Source of the DNA: Enteroscipio rubneri
GTDB taxonomy: Bacteria; Actinomycetota; Coriobacteriia; Coriobacteriales; Eggerthellaceae
NCBI RefSeq assembly: GCF_002899715.1
Contig: NZ_PPEK01000013.1
Location: 1-64,000 of the forward strand
Length of the DNA stretch: 64,000 bases
Reading direction: 5' to 3'
The position numbers were made by a program, and so were the translations under genes. Positions 26,414-35,620 of this stretch are shown here, piece after piece (the first letter of the stretch is position 1; each line of letters opens with the position of its first letter). Below the pieces are notes generated by a model. It did no database searches, was not told the DNA's origin, and saw nothing but the letters and a program-made list of their open reading frames with translations.

Positions 26414-28654
26414 CTATGTCCAGAATTGCACGGTCTCGATGATATTCTGGTACGCCCAAGGGTACACATCGGAGTACCACCCGGTCTCCGGGACAAAGCA
26501 CAAAAGCGCGCTGTACAGAACCGATAACGTCACGAGAACGAGCAGCACCTTCATGAGCAGGTTCTGTGTCGTCGTTCGCGGTGCAAGGTTCTCGTTCACC
26601 ACGAACGCCAACAGCACGACGGCGGCCAGGAACATGAAACTGAAGTCTGCAAAGTACCGCTGCAGTATTCCGGCCATCTGCGCATCTAGCAGGGCTACGA
26701 GCACACCGCCTATCAACAGCACGATGATGACCCCAGCGATGGTGCGCGTGGCACGCTGCCGGAAGCGCAATTGCAGAATACGCTTGGCAAACGGAAGGAT
26801 CCACAGTACGGGCAGGCACGCGAGGATGCCGCCGAACGTGGCCTCTTTGATGGTCTGTCCCATATAGGTCGTATCGAACGGTGCTGCTTGAAGGAAGGGG
26901 AATACCCCTGTTGCCGTCGGGGGCTGCACGAAGTACGCGAAAAATGCAGGTGCCAGCCGGCCGACGTTCCAGCCACGTTTCGTCATATCATTGACCGTGA
27001 GGTTGTAGTTCGCTCCAAAATCCGTAAACGACCCGAAGCGCGCGTAATTGTACCCCATGAGCCCAGCGGCCACCACGAGATACGGCAGGACAAGGCAGGC
27101 AAATTCGCGCGCACCGCGCGGCGTAAACAGGCGACGCTTCGTGATATAGACGCGCCAAAACAGCGGAAACGCCAAAAGCGACAGAACGAGTAGCTGCGGG
27201 CGGCAGCCGGCGACGAGAGCCATGCAGAGCGATCCGACCAGATACCAACCTTCAGGTCGCCCGGCAGCGCGACCGCGCATCCAGAAGTAGAGACCCCATA
27301 CCGAAAACGCCAAGCCGAGCGCAATGGGAAGCGAGTAGAACGTCGGGAACTTCAGCAGATATAGAATGCCGCAACACATGACAAGGGGTATCTGCAGCAA
27401 CAGGTAAAGCCCGAGGCTCACCCGTTTGAAGTGATAGCGCGCAAAGCGGTCGAGCAGGGCAGAACACCCCAGCACGAAGGCGATCACCGCAACAAGGACG
27501 CCGATAGCTGTGGGGAAATTCGCTCCCGTCAGCACATAGAACGGCAGATAGAACAGGAGTACCGGCACCACGCCGAAGTACACGTAGTAATGCCCGTCAT
27601 GGAAGGCCACATCGAAGAGATAGGGCTCCCCCGTCGCTTTCTGCGCCTCGTCGCGCGCACCCTTATCATAGGGATCGCTCATGTCTTGCAACCAGTCCGG
27701 AGGTTCCTCTTCAAGGTAGAGCTGGCCCTTCGTCATAGCCTTTGCAAGCTCGGCATACTGCTGGGCGTTGTCGCCCCCTACCTCGAAGGCGTTCACCATG
27801 CTCGAACCATCCCAGGACCCGTTGTTGTAGTCCTTCGTTGCCACGCCCACAAGATTCGACCCCAGGAACAGATACGAACTCAACAGGCAAACCTCGATGG
27901 CGACGGTCGCGATGATGATCGCCTTTGACTTTCGAGGCTGATCTACGATGCCGATACGATAGATGACTGAGCGCGGTCGAAACGCAAACACGAGACCCAG
28001 AAGCCCCGCCGTCGCCAGAAAGCGGGTCGTATTGAAATCGAACGGATGATGGGCGTTCAGGGTGATGCTCTTGAGCTTGATCGGATAGTTCGTATCGTCG
28101 CCGACAATTTCGATTCGCAGATTATCGACAATGCCGGTAGTATTCAGATTGATGTACTCGCTCTGATCAACGAACGTGGACACGTCCACATCAGGGACGC
28201 CCACCGTATACTCGGTGGAGTCGAAATACGTGAGATGCGCCTCATCGGTAAAGTGTATGCGCACCGTCAGCTCTTGGGCTGGTTGGTCGAAATCGAAATC
28301 GAGGCGCACATTGTGCACCTCGGTGTTCAGATCGGAGAACTCAAGCGTATGGTTCACCGTGGTGAGTTTATACGAGCCGTCGGTCGTCTCCTGCAGGTTC
28401 AGTCGATCGTCCAGATTGATGGTGTTGTAACCTGCCGAGAGAAAATAGTTCACGTTGAACACGAATGTCTCGAGCAAAAGCGCACAGGCCAATATGACGA
28501 CGACGCTCTTCGCGATATGGAGCACCGACGCCCGATGGGAACGCATGAAGCCTTCGTAGGCGTAGGCTATGTTTTGACGAACAGTAGGCATCAGGAATTC
28601 CATCGTTCTGCCGCCGGCAGAACGGCCCAGTACAGCGAACAAGCCCCACAGCAC
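26414..28654 (-). CDS. Large polytopic membrane protein, GT-C glycosyltransferase-like
   Basis: Up to 746 residues. One membrane span near residues 48-68 is followed by a soluble, Asp/Thr-rich beta-type domain (about 75-200), then roughly ten more hydrophobic spans to the C-terminus. A large loop after the third span carries DPYDKGARDEAQKATGEPYLFDVAFHDGHYYVYFG in parts, similar to the loop found in membrane glycosyltransferases acting on lipid-linked sugars. I infer a cell-envelope glycosyltransferase role, but no catalytic residue can be assigned. The start is uncertain: an ATG at 28603 gives 729 residues, and neither has a strong ribosome site. It lies between nagB and adk with no apparent operon link. 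Confidence 0.6.
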   Translation of the reverse strand: MLWGLFAVLGRSAGGRTMEFLMPTVRQNIAYAYEGFMRSHRASVLHIAKSVVVILACALLLETFVFNVNYFLSAGYNTINLDDRLNLQETTDGSYKLTTVNHTLEFSDLNTEVHNVRLDFDFDQPAQELTVRIHFTDEAHLTYFDSTEYTVGVPDVDVSTFVDQSEYINLNTTGIVDNLRIEIVGDDTNYPIKLKSITLNAHHPFDFNTTRFLATAGLLGLVFAFRPRSVIYRIGIVDQPRKSKAIIIATVAIEVCLLSSYLFLGSNLVGVATKDYNNGSWDGSSMVNAFEVGGDNAQQYAELAKAMTKGQLYLEEEPPDWLQDMSDPYDKGARDEAQKATGEPYLFDVAFHDGHYYVYFGVVPVLLFYLPFYVLTGANFPTAIGVLVAVIAFVLGCSALLDRFARYHFKRVSLGLYLLLQIPLVMCCGILYLLKFPTFYSLPIALGLAFSVWGLYFWMRGRAAGRPEGWYLVGSLCMALVAGCRPQLLVLSLLAFPLFWRVYITKRRLFTPRGAREFACLVLPYLVVAAGLMGYNYARFGSFTDFGANYNLTVNDMTKRGWNVGRLAPAFFAYFVQPPTATGVFPFLQAAPFDTTYMGQTIKEATFGGILACLPVLWILPFAKRILQLRFRQRATRTIAGVIIVLLIGGVLVALLDAQMAGILQRYFADFSFMFLAAVVLLAFVVNENLAPRTTTQNLLMKVLLVLVTLSVLYSALLCFVPETGWYSDVYPWAYQNIIETVQFWT

Positions 28655-28774
28655 CCATTCCTGTTTCCGGTACGCTTGCTCGCGTGTACCGAACGGTTCG
28701 CTCGGCCGCGCGACAGAGCAATCTGGGATACCTCGAGGCTTCTCGCTGACATTATTGGTTCTACCAGAGAGGCG

Positions 28775-29401
28775 CTACAGGCTCAAGGCCTGCTTCACGT
28801 CCTCGTACACGACGTTCGGATCGCGGTCGCCATCGATGGAGACAAGCAGATCGCAGCCGCGATAGTAATCAATGAGCGGCGCCGTGGACTTTTCGTACAC
28901 GTCGAGACGGTTGCGCACCGTGGCTTCGTTGTCGTCGTCGCGCTGGTACATCTCGCCGCCGCACTTCGGACACGTTTTATCGGCAGCCGTTCCAATGTAG
29001 CCACAATCCTTGCACATACGCCGCGACGTAAGGCGCTTGACTATAACCTCGGGATCGACGTCGATAAGAAGCGCTGCATCAAGCGGGCGCTCCAGCTTCG
29101 AGAGTTCTGCATCAAGCGCGACGGCCTGAGCGGATGTGCGCGGGAATCCGTCGAGGATGAAGCCTTTCTCCGTATCGGGATCCTGAAGGCGCTCCTCCAC
29201 CAGACCGATGATCACATCGTCGGGCACCAGATCGCCCGCATCCATATACGACTTAGCCTTCTTGCCGAGCGGCGTGCCCTCTTTGACGGCTGCGCGCAGC
29301 ATGTCGCCCGTGGAGATGTGCGGCGTTCCGAACTCGTCGACCAGCTTGGCCGCCTGCGTTCCTTTACCGGCGCCTGGTGCCCCCAACAACACGATGTTCA
29401 T
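28775..29401 (-). CDS. adk: Adenylate kinase (zinc-binding lid type)
   Basis: This 208-residue enzyme interconverts AMP + ATP and 2 ADP. It has the P-loop GAPGAGKGT at 7-15, HISTGDMLR, GFILDGFPRT, and a long lid with a Cys4 zinc site formed by CKDC and CPKC, as in Gram-positive type enzymes. The ATG at 29401 is chosen because GAAAGGAAA precedes it and the product then begins with the family MNIVLLGAPG. It sits at the end of the ribosomal block after secY, the usual order. Here a 518-bp gap with a repeat element intervenes, and the usual following genes (map, infA) are absent. Confidence 0.96.
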   Translation of the reverse strand: MNIVLLGAPGAGKGTQAAKLVDEFGTPHISTGDMLRAAVKEGTPLGKKAKSYMDAGDLVPDDVIIGLVEERLQDPDTEKGFILDGFPRTSAQAVALDAELSKLERPLDAALLIDVDPEVIVKRLTSRRMCKDCGYIGTAADKTCPKCGGEMYQRDDDNEATVRNRLDVYEKSTAPLIDYYRGCDLLVSIDGDRDPNVVYEDVKQALSL

Positions 29402-29438
29402 GATGAGATTTCCTTTCAACATACCGATCGGTTCCCGT

Positions 29439-29444
29439 ATTGTA
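29439..29444 (-). promoter_or_regulatory. Extended -10 promoter candidate for adk
   Basis: On the minus strand TGGTACAAT places a TACAAT -10 box with an upstream TG about 38 bases before the adk start. It would give adk its own transcript independent of secY. Confidence 0.4.
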
Positions 29445-29572
29445 CCAAAGCCCTCAGCTCGCCGCGCATATTTCACAGAAAGACAGGCCGGAGGATGCCG
29501 AGCAGGATGCAGAGGCTGAAAGGGCGAAGAGGCTGATGAAGTGGATTGTCATCTTGCGCCGCTCAGAAAGAG

Positions 29573-29743
29573 GTTTCTGCAAGAAATTCGAGGTATGGGA
29601 GTCCTCGAGGATTCGCTTTAAGCTCTTTTCGCGATGCAGGCACCTCCCTATATCCAAAAGCGCGGATCGGTGAATATGCAATGACTGTCCATTCTGCGAC
29701 AGCCTGCTTTAGGGTTCCCATACCTCGTTTTTTCGGCAGAATT
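29573..29743. repeat. 171-bp element with 28-bp inverted ends (copy B)
   Basis: The left end (29573-29600) and right end (29716-29743) are inverted copies matching at 21 of 28 positions, with CGAGGTATGGGA identical. The ends match those of the element at 8341-8502 closely, while the interiors differ. It lies in the secY-adk gap, a place that normally holds no insertion. Sequence between 29402 and 29572 and between 29744 and 29870 shows no gene. Confidence 0.75.
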
Positions 29744-29870
29744 CTAGAAATCTGCCGCGCTCGCTCTCCGGTGGCGCAGAAAGATTCGACAACTCGCATG
29801 ATTCATCAAAATGGTGCCACGAACCGGCGCGGTTTTCTCCACGGTATGGCGAAAGGGCGGCCATAGCATG

Positions 29871-29898
29871 CGAAGAGGGGCCCGCAGGCCCCTCTTCG
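29871..29898 (-). terminator. Strong hairpin after secY
   Basis: A perfect 12-bp stem (29871-29882 with 29887-29898) with loop CGCA lies 21 bases after the secY stop. No T tract follows on the minus strand, so it may be an RNA-stabilising or partial terminator stem rather than a full terminator. Confidence 0.55.
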
Positions 29899-29919
29899 TC
29901 GCATACGCGTCAGGCTTCC

Positions 29920-31206
29920 CTACTTGAAGAAGCCGTCGTAGTTGTGCATCTTCAGCTGGCTCTCCACTTTGTTCATGGTGTCGAGAGCAACGCCGATCAT
30001 GATGAGGATCGACGTGCCGCCGAATGCCTGGACAAGCTGGTTGCCCGTAAAGAAGAAGATGATTGTCGGCACCACGGCAATAACAGCAATGAAGATGCCG
30101 CCGGGCAACGTGACGCGGTGCAGAACGTTCTTGATATAGTGAACCGTCGCCGAACCGGGGCGCACACCCGGGATGAAACCACCCTGTTTGCGCAGATTGT
30201 CCGCCGTCTCATCGGGATTGAACACCATGGAGGTGTAGAAGTACGCGAAGAACACGATGAGCACCGCGGTGAGGATCCAGTTTACCCAGCCGGTTGATAT
30301 CGCATCGGCGGCGAACGTCAGCCACTCCACGTTGAACAAGGCCGCCAGCTGCGCCGGGAAGTAGATCAGGCAGCTCGCGAAGATGATGGGGATGACACCC
30401 GCCGCATTCACCTTGAGGGGAATGTAGGTGGACTGGCCGCCCATCATCTTGCGTCCCTGAACGCGTTTGGCGTAGTTCACGGGAATACGACGCTGGGCCC
30501 GCTCGACAAAGATGATCGCAGGAATGCACGCGAGCACAACGAGCACGATGAGCAGCGTGATGGCGATGCTCATGCCCATGTCGGCAGAGCTCTCAGTGAT
30601 CGACGAATAGATGGCGCTCGGTACGCGTGACACGATGCTCACGAAAATGATAAGCGACATGCCGTTGCCCACGCCGCGCTGCGTGATGAGCTCGCCCATC
30701 CACATGATGAACGCCGTGCCCGCCACAAGCGTGAACACCACCATGATATCGGTCAGGATCGGAGGCACGTCCGTGCTGAACTGGACACCGTAGGCCGGCG
30801 ACTTGAACAGCAGCAGGTAGCCGATGGCGTTGATAAGACCCAGGCCCAATGTCAGGTAGCGGGTGACCTGCGTGATCCGACGACGCCCGGTCTCGCCTTC
30901 CTTCGCCCAGCGGCCGACCGCCGGGATGACGCCCTGCATGAGCTGCATGATAATAGACGCCGTGATGTAGGGCATGATTCCGAGCGAGAACACGGAGAAG
31001 TTCGACAGCGCACCGCCTGTGAACAAGTCGAGCATCGTCATGGAGACGCCGCCGCTTTCCGTGAACTGGTTCGCGAACTCGTTGAACGGAATGCCAGGCA
31101 CCGGAACGTACGCGCCGAAGCGGTACAGCGCCAAAATCGCCAGCGTAAACAGAATCTTATTACGCAGCTCCGGAACCTTGAACGCATCGATGATGGAGCT
31201 TAGCAA
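29920..31206 (-). CDS. secY: Preprotein translocase channel subunit SecY
   Basis: This 428-residue protein is the ten-span core channel of the Sec translocon. It begins [22 protein letters not shown], has the plug-region [23 protein letters not shown] segment, the conserved [23 protein letters not shown] loop, and the cytoplasmic loop [15 protein letters not shown] that contacts SecA and the ribosome. Length is normal. Its start overlaps the end of rplO by 7 bases, so the two are translationally coupled. Confidence 0.97.
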   Translation of the reverse strand: MLSSIIDAFKVPELRNKILFTLAILALYRFGAYVPVPGIPFNEFANQFTESGGVSMTMLDLFTGGALSNFSVFSLGIMPYITASIIMQLMQGVIPAVGRWAKEGETGRRRITQVTRYLTLGLGLINAIGYLLLFKSPAYGVQFSTDVPPILTDIMVVFTLVAGTAFIMWMGELITQRGVGNGMSLIIFVSIVSRVPSAIYSSITESSADMGMSIAITLLIVLVVLACIPAIIFVERAQRRIPVNYAKRVQGRKMMGGQSTYIPLKVNAAGVIPIIFASCLIYFPAQLAALFNVEWLTFAADAISTGWVNWILTAVLIVFFAYFYTSMVFNPDETADNLRKQGGFIPGVRPGSATVHYIKNVLHRVTLPGGIFIAVIAVVPTIIFFFTGNQLVQAFGGTSILIMIGVALDTMNKVESQLKMHNYDGFFK

Positions 31207-31649
31207 GGCTCTTCGACCTTTCCTCCGGCTGCCTCGATCTTCGCCTTCGCAGAGGCAGAAACCTTATCGACCTTGATGGTAAGAGCCTTCGTCAGCTCGC
31301 CGTCGCCCAGCACCTTCACGAGGGCATCCTCATGCTTGATGATGCCCTTAGCCTTCAAGCTTGCACCGTCGACAACGTCGCCAGCTTCAAAATGCTCCTC
31401 GAGCCGCTTGACGTTGACGGGAAGATACTCGACTCTGTTGATGCTCGTGAAGCCAGGGAGCTTCGGCAGACGACGCGCGAGCGGAGTCTGCCCGCCCTCG
31501 AAGCCGGGCCCCTTGCCGCCGCCGGCACGGGACTTCTGTCCATTCATGCCACGGCCGGAGGTCTTGCCAGTGCCCGAAGCCGGACCGCGGCCGACGCGCT
31601 TGCGGTTCTTGCGCGATCCTTCGGCCGGCTTGAGATCTTTGAGTTCCAT
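31200..31649 (-). CDS. rplO: 50S ribosomal protein L15
   Basis: This 149-residue protein shows the glycine-rich N-terminal region [17 protein letters not shown] and NGQKSRAGG of L15, then RRLPKLPGF. The ATG at 31649 has CAAGGAGAA before it; the frame is open further upstream but that part is not L15-like. It overlaps secY by 7 bases. A 264-base gap separates it from rpmD, unusually long for this operon. Confidence 0.96.
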   Translation of the reverse strand: MELKDLKPAEGSRKNRKRVGRGPASGTGKTSGRGMNGQKSRAGGGKGPGFEGGQTPLARRLPKLPGFTSINRVEYLPVNVKRLEEHFEAGDVVDGASLKAKGIIKHEDALVKVLGDGELTKALTIKVDKVSASAKAKIEAAGGKVEEPC

Positions 31650-31670
31650 ATGATTCTCCTTGTCGCTTGA

Positions 31671-31761
31671 CTGGGCTTTCCGCCCAGCGCTGGCAGCTCG
31701 CCGCCAGCAAACTTCCTTGAATCGACCATCGGCGCGCCGCAAGGCACGCCGATGGTCGATT
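31671..31761 (-). promoter_or_regulatory. Three stacked hairpins in the rpmD-rplO gap
   Basis: The strongest stem pairs 31720-31734 perfectly with 31747-31761 (15 bp, inner extra 3 bp and a tetraloop). Two smaller stems follow downstream in the transcript, GCTGGC/GCCAGC at 31690-31709 and CTGGGC/GCCCAG at 31671-31687, ending before the rplO ribosome site. They may form a leader that controls rplO-secY or an RNA processing site. No function is known to me. Confidence 0.5.
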
Positions 31762-31913
31762 ATACCGTACTGGTCTGCCGACGTGAGCGTGAAGTACGGA
31801 TACACCCGAGACCGCCTGATTCGCAGCCGCACAGGCTTTGCGCGCACGGCCGAGCGATAAGAGTCGGAGCCGGGTGCCGTCGTCCTTCAGACGGTGCGGC
31901 AGAACGATGGATC

Positions 31914-32105
31914 CTACAGCTCCTCGACCTCGACGAGATGTTTGACCTTGAAGATCATACCGCGGACGGACTCGTTGTCCACCTGATCGACCGTACGGCC
32001 GATCTTGCCGAGGCCGAGCGCGCGCAGCGTCTTGCCTTGATCACCCTTACGGCCGATGGAGCTCTTCACCTGGGTGATGCGCAGCGTATTCTTCGCGTCT
32101 GCCAT
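31914..32105 (-). CDS. rpmD: 50S ribosomal protein L30
   Basis: This 63-residue protein has the L30 core LRITQVKSSIGRKGDQGKTLRALGL and the following IGRTVDQVDNESVRGMIFKVKHLVEV. Its ATG shares one base with the rpsE stop, so translation is coupled. It ends 264 bases before rplO. Confidence 0.95.
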   Translation of the reverse strand: MADAKNTLRITQVKSSIGRKGDQGKTLRALGLGKIGRTVDQVDNESVRGMIFKVKHLVEVEEL

Positions 32106-32635
32106 TACTTCTTCTCCTTCCGGCCGTAGATCTGATCGACCGTCATCCCGCGACGCTCGGCAACGTCCTGGGGGCTCTGCATGTTTTTGAGACCCTCGGC
32201 GGTCGCCTTGACCACGTTCATCACATTGTCGGTGCCAAGCGACTTGGTGAGCACGTCGCTCACGCCCGCCAGCTCCATGACTGCACGAGCCGCACCGCCG
32301 GCGATAACGCCGGTACCGGGACGAGCCGGCTTGATAAGCACGCGACCGGCGCCGAATTCGCCGATGATCTCATGCGGGAGCGTCTTTTCTTCTGTCAGGG
32401 GCACGGCGAACATGTTCTTCTTCGCGTCCTCGACGCCCTTTTTGATGGCGATGGGCACTTCCTGGGACTTGCCCATGCCGACACCAACACGGCCGTTGCC
32501 GTCGCCGACCACCACAAGCGCGGTGAGCGCAAAGCGGCGGCCGCCCTTGACAACCTTCGAAACGCGGTTGATGTAGACGACGCGCTCCTGAAGCTCGGGG
32601 ACCGCGGCGTTGTCTTGTCTGTTGTTACGAGCCAT
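32105..32635 (-). CDS. rpsE: 30S ribosomal protein S5
   Basis: This 176-residue protein carries the S5 signature around [17 protein letters not shown], the loop [20 protein letters not shown], and the C-terminal domain with [17 protein letters not shown]. It belongs to the decoding and mRNA-entry region of the small subunit. AAGGGG precedes the ATG. Confidence 0.97.
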   Translation of the reverse strand: MARNNRQDNAAVPELQERVVYINRVSKVVKGGRRFALTALVVVGDGNGRVGVGMGKSQEVPIAIKKGVEDAKKNMFAVPLTEEKTLPHEIIGEFGAGRVLIKPARPGTGVIAGGAARAVMELAGVSDVLTKSLGTDNVMNVVKATAEGLKNMQSPQDVAERRGMTVDQIYGRKEKK

Positions 32636-32650
32636 AGACCTTTACCCCTT

Positions 32651-33019
32651 CTAGAATTTCAAGCCTGCTTCACGGGCGGCGTCGGCGAGAGCCTTCACGC
32701 GTCCGTGGTACAGGTTGCCGCCACGGTCGAACACGACTTCCGTGACTCCGGACTCCTGCGCCTTCTTGCCGGCGATCTCGCCGAGCGCGGCAGCACCCTC
32801 GACAGTCGCACCGCTCTTGCCCGTCGCTTTGAACTCGGGGCCAAGCGTCGACACGCCACAAATGGTCTTGCCAGCGACGTCGTCGACGAACTGAACGTAC
32901 ACGTTATTGTTGCTGCGCGTCACGCAGAGGCGGGGACGCGTCGGCGTACCGGATACCTTGCCGCGCACGCGGCGGTGGCGACGAGCCAGCCCGGCTTGCT
33001 TTTTCTGAAGCTTGTTCAT
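32651..33019 (-). CDS. rplR: 50S ribosomal protein L18
   Basis: This 122-residue protein has the basic N-terminus [19 protein letters not shown] and the ends [12 protein letters not shown] and [26 protein letters not shown] typical of L18, which binds 5S rRNA. It starts at an ATG after GAAGGG and lies 15 bases upstream of rpsE. Confidence 0.96.
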   Translation of the reverse strand: MNKLQKKQAGLARRHRRVRGKVSGTPTRPRLCVTRSNNNVYVQFVDDVAGKTICGVSTLGPEFKATGKSGATVEGAAALGEIAGKKAQESGVTEVVFDRGGNLYHGRVKALADAAREAGLKF

Positions 33020-33063
33020 GCTAATCCCTTCGATCTCGATCCGTTACAGGCTGGTCGTCAAGC

Positions 33064-33606
33064 CTAATCGGACTTGGCAGCCTTGCCGAGCTTACGGCGG
33101 ACGTACTCGCCCTCATAGCGGATGCCCTTGCCCTTGTACGGCTCGGGCTTGCGCCATGCGCGGATGTTGGCGGCCACCTGGCCGACCTGCTCCTTGCTCG
33201 GGCCGGATACGATGATCTCGGTCTGGCTGGGAACCTCAAACGTGATGTTCTCGGGCGCCTCGACGAGAACCGGGTGCGAGAAGCCGAGCTGCATCTCCAG
33301 GTCCTTGCCCTTGAGTGCGGCGCGATAGCCAACGCCGACGAGCTGCAGCTTCTTGGAGAAACCGCTGGAGACGCCCTCGACCATGTTGGAGACGAGCGTG
33401 CGCACGAGACCGTGGTAGGCCTTCGCTTCACGGGAATCATTCGGGCGCTCGACAATGATGTCGTCGCCATCGCGCTTGATGATCATGATGGAGGGGAAGC
33501 TGCGCGAAAGCTCTCCCTTCGGGCCCTTCACCGTTACGGTGGTGCCGTCGATAGTCACATCGACGCCGGCAGGAACGGTGACGGGCTGCTTGCCGATACG
33601 AGACAT
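33064..33606 (-). CDS. rplF: 50S ribosomal protein L6
   Basis: This 180-residue protein begins [19 protein letters not shown] and ends with the L6 signature [33 protein letters not shown] precedes the ATG at 33606, which is preferred over upstream ATGs in the same frame. It binds near the base of the L7/L12 stalk. Confidence 0.97.
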   Translation of the reverse strand: MSRIGKQPVTVPAGVDVTIDGTTVTVKGPKGELSRSFPSIMIIKRDGDDIIVERPNDSREAKAYHGLVRTLVSNMVEGVSSGFSKKLQLVGVGYRAALKGKDLEMQLGFSHPVLVEAPENITFEVPSQTEIIVSGPSKEQVGQVAANIRAWRKPEPYKGKGIRYEGEYVRRKLGKAAKSD

Positions 33607-33622
33607 GTCAAACCTCCCTTTC

Positions 33623-34021
33623 CTACCAGATGTAGGCGACGACTTCGCCGCCGACGCCCATTTTGCGGGCATCGCGGTCGGTCATGACGCCTTTGCTCGT
33701 CGAAATGATGGCGGTACCGAGGCCGCCCAGGACACGAGGAAGCTCGTCCTTGCCCGCGTAGATGCGCAGGCCGGGCTTCGAGATGCGCCTGATGCCGCGG
33801 ATGGTTTTAGCCTTCTTGTCACCGTATTTAAGGGTGAGCTCGAGCGTCGCGCGCGGCTCGCCGTCGATGACGTCGTATCCCTGGATATAGCCCTCTTCTT
33901 GCATGATGCGGGCCAGCTCGACAAGCTTCTTGCTCGACGGCATCGCAACCGTCGGCTTGCCGGCAGAGTTAGCGTTACGCACGCGCGTAAGCATGTCTGC
34001 AATGGGGTCGGTCATGGTCAT
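33623..34021 (-). CDS. rpsH: 30S ribosomal protein S8
   Basis: This 132-residue protein begins [20 protein letters not shown] and ends [26 protein letters not shown], the S8 signature. The ATG at 34021 follows AAAGGAGAAAA. In many bacteria S8 represses the spc operon by binding near rplE, which is relevant given the unusual structured DNA found upstream of rplE here. Confidence 0.97.
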   Translation of the reverse strand: MTMTDPIADMLTRVRNANSAGKPTVAMPSSKKLVELARIMQEEGYIQGYDVIDGEPRATLELTLKYGDKKAKTIRGIRRISKPGLRIYAGKDELPRVLGGLGTAIISTSKGVMTDRDARKMGVGGEVVAYIW

Positions 34022-34126
34022 AGTTCTTTTCTCCTTTGGTCCATGATGAGCCTGCAGATCCGGTTCGTCGGCGCCCATAACGCCTCCGCCTGGATCGTGG
34101 CACGCCCTGGCGTACCTAGTTCGTTC

Positions 34127-34312
34127 TTACCACGAAGACTTGGTCACGCCGGGCAGTTCGCCTTTGTTGGCCAGCTCGCGCAAGCAGATGCGGCACAGGC
34201 CGAACTTGCGGTAGTAGGCGCGAGGACGTCCGCAGCGCGTGCAGCGGTTGTGCTGACGCGTCGAGAACTTCGGCTCGCGCTTCGCCTTGGCGATCATCGA
34301 TTTCTTAGCCAT
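34127..34312 (-). CDS. rpsN: 30S ribosomal protein S14, zinc-binding type Z
   Basis: This 61-residue short form has [24 protein letters not shown], with four cysteines forming the zinc site, followed by [11 protein letters not shown]. Both flanking gaps are about 105-109 bases, longer than usual. Confidence 0.97.
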   Translation of the reverse strand: MAKKSMIAKAKREPKFSTRQHNRCTRCGRPRAYYRKFGLCRICLRELANKGELPGVTKSSW

Positions 34313-34376
34313 GCAAATCCTTCTTTCTCATATCCAACCCGTCCGTTTCGTTTGCACGGGCTCGAGTGCACACAGC

Positions 34377-34400
34377 GCGGGTCGTCGACCGATGACCCGC
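34377..34400 (-). promoter_or_regulatory. Hairpin in the rplE-rpsN gap
   Basis: A 10-bp stem (one G-T pair) pairs 34377-34386 with 34391-34400 around a 4-base loop, 21 bases after the rplE stop. There is no T tract, so regulation or RNA stability is more likely than termination. Confidence 0.4.
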
Positions 34401-34421
34401 AGGCCGCGCCGAAGGCGGCGC

Positions 34422-34973
34422 TTACTTCTTGTCCTTGAAGGGGAAGCCCAGCGCATCCAGCAGCGCAAAGGCATCATCGTTGTTTTCCGCCGTCGTCACG
34501 AACGTGATGTCCATGCCGCGCGTACGATCGATCTTATCATAGTCGATCTCGGGGAAGATCAGCTGCTCGGTCACGCCCATCGTGTAGTTACCGCGGCCGT
34601 CGAAGCTCTTCGGCGAGATACCGCGGAAGTCACGGACGCGCGGGAGGGCGGTCGCCAGCAAGCGGTCGAGGAACTCCCACATACGGTCGCCGCGCAGCGT
34701 GACCTTGCAGCCGATGGGCTGCCCTTCGCGCACGTGGAAACCAGCGATCGACTTGCGAGCGCGCGTGATGCAAGGCTGCTGGCCGGTGATAACGCGCATA
34801 TCCGCCATCGCAGCGTCAAGCAGCTTGTGATCGGCTGCGGCGGCGCCAACGCCCATGTTCACAACAATCTTCTCAAGGCGCGGGACCTGGTTGACGTTGC
34901 CGAGACCCAGCTCCTTCTCGAGCTTCGGCACGATCTCGGTGTTGTACATTTCCTTCAAACGAGGAATAGCCAT
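34422..34973 (-). CDS. rplE: 50S ribosomal protein L5
   Basis: This 183-residue protein shows [22 protein letters not shown], the L5 signature [32 protein letters not shown] and [17 protein letters not shown]. It binds 5S rRNA in the central protuberance. GAAAGGATT precedes the ATG. It is separated from rplX by a 312-base structured gap. Confidence 0.97.
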   Translation of the reverse strand: MAIPRLKEMYNTEIVPKLEKELGLGNVNQVPRLEKIVVNMGVGAAAADHKLLDAAMADMRVITGQQPCITRARKSIAGFHVREGQPIGCKVTLRGDRMWEFLDRLLATALPRVRDFRGISPKSFDGRGNYTMGVTEQLIFPEIDYDKIDRTRGMDITFVTTAENNDDAFALLDALGFPFKDKK

Positions 34974-35190
34974 GGTTCTTCCAATCCTTTCGATGAATTA
35001 AACGCAGGATTTCCGACCCTGCGTCCCTCGCCGCCGAAGCAGCAGGGGTCATTGTACTGCATTGGCCGTCGCTGGTCGCCGAAAAGTCAGCGAGGGCGGC
35101 TGCGGTGCCCCGAATTCGCGGGATCGCGAAGACGAAGCGTACTTCGGTACGCGAGCCTTCGTGATCGTGCGAAGGCGGGGTGCCACAGCC
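34974..35190 (-). other. Structured part of the rplX-rplE gap with a long hairpin
   Basis: No gene is present. Bases 35098-35142 fold back on 35147-35190 around a TTCG loop. The inner 6-bp stem is perfect, a 16-position stem has one mismatch, and an outer 8-bp plus 5-bp stem completes a hairpin of about 93 bases. Smaller stems lie at 35068-35094 (TCGCTG/CAGCGA) and 35004-35024 (CGCAGG/CCTGCG). It is transcribed in the ribosomal operon, so it should form in the mRNA. Confidence 0.6.
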
Positions 35191-35192
35191 GG

Positions 35193-35233
35193 CCGCAGCG
35201 TCGACCCGTTCCGTCGGCCGTCAGGCCGGCGGA
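35193..35233 (-). repeat. Palindrome plus CGACGCTGCGGC tag (copy 2)
   Basis: On the minus strand a 9-bp palindrome (35212-35233) is followed by AACGGGT and the tag CGACGCTGCGGCC (35203-35191 region), matching copies 1 and 3 at 12 of 13 tag bases. Confidence 0.65.
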
Positions 35234-35238
35234 TCAAA

Positions 35239-35285
35239 CGCCGCAGCGTCGATCCGTTCCGCCGATCGAAGATCGGCGGAACGGA
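35239..35285 (-). repeat. Palindrome plus CGACGCTGCGGCG tag (copy 3), directly after rplX
   Basis: A perfect 15-bp stem with a 3-base loop (35253-35285) begins at the base after the rplX stop codon on the minus strand and is followed by the tag CGACGCTGCGGCG (35251-35239), identical to that behind the epimerase gene at 21451. Confidence 0.75.
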
Positions 35286-35606
35286 CTAATCGATGTCTTT
35301 TCCGCACTTCTTGCAGACGCGAACTTTCTTGCCTTCGTCGTTGACGCGCTTGCTCACACGCGTGGCCTGCTTGCACGCGGGGCACACGAGCATGACGTTG
35401 GACACGTGGATCGGAGCTTCCATGGTGGAGATGCCGCCCTGAGGGTTCTGCTGCGTCGGACGCAGAGCCTTCTTAATCATGTTGACCTTCTCGACCGCAA
35501 CGCGCTGCTTCTGCGGGAACGAGCGCAGAACCGTGCCTTCCTTGCCCTTGTCCTTGCCGGAGAGGACCTTCACCTTGTCGCCCTTCTTGATGTTCATGCT
35601 ATTCAT
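35286..35606 (-). CDS. rplX: 50S ribosomal protein L24
   Basis: This 106-residue protein has the KOW motif [21 protein letters not shown], the region [22 protein letters not shown], and a C-terminal Cys4 set (CPAC and CKKC) as in zinc-type L24. AAGGGGG lies 11 bases before the ATG at 35606; a second ATG at 35597 is possible. A hairpin repeat abuts its stop codon. Confidence 0.95.
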   Translation of the reverse strand: MNSMNIKKGDKVKVLSGKDKGKEGTVLRSFPQKQRVAVEKVNMIKKALRPTQQNPQGGISTMEAPIHVSNVMLVCPACKQATRVSKRVNDEGKKVRVCKKCGKDID

Positions 35607-35620
35607 GTATGCACACCCCC

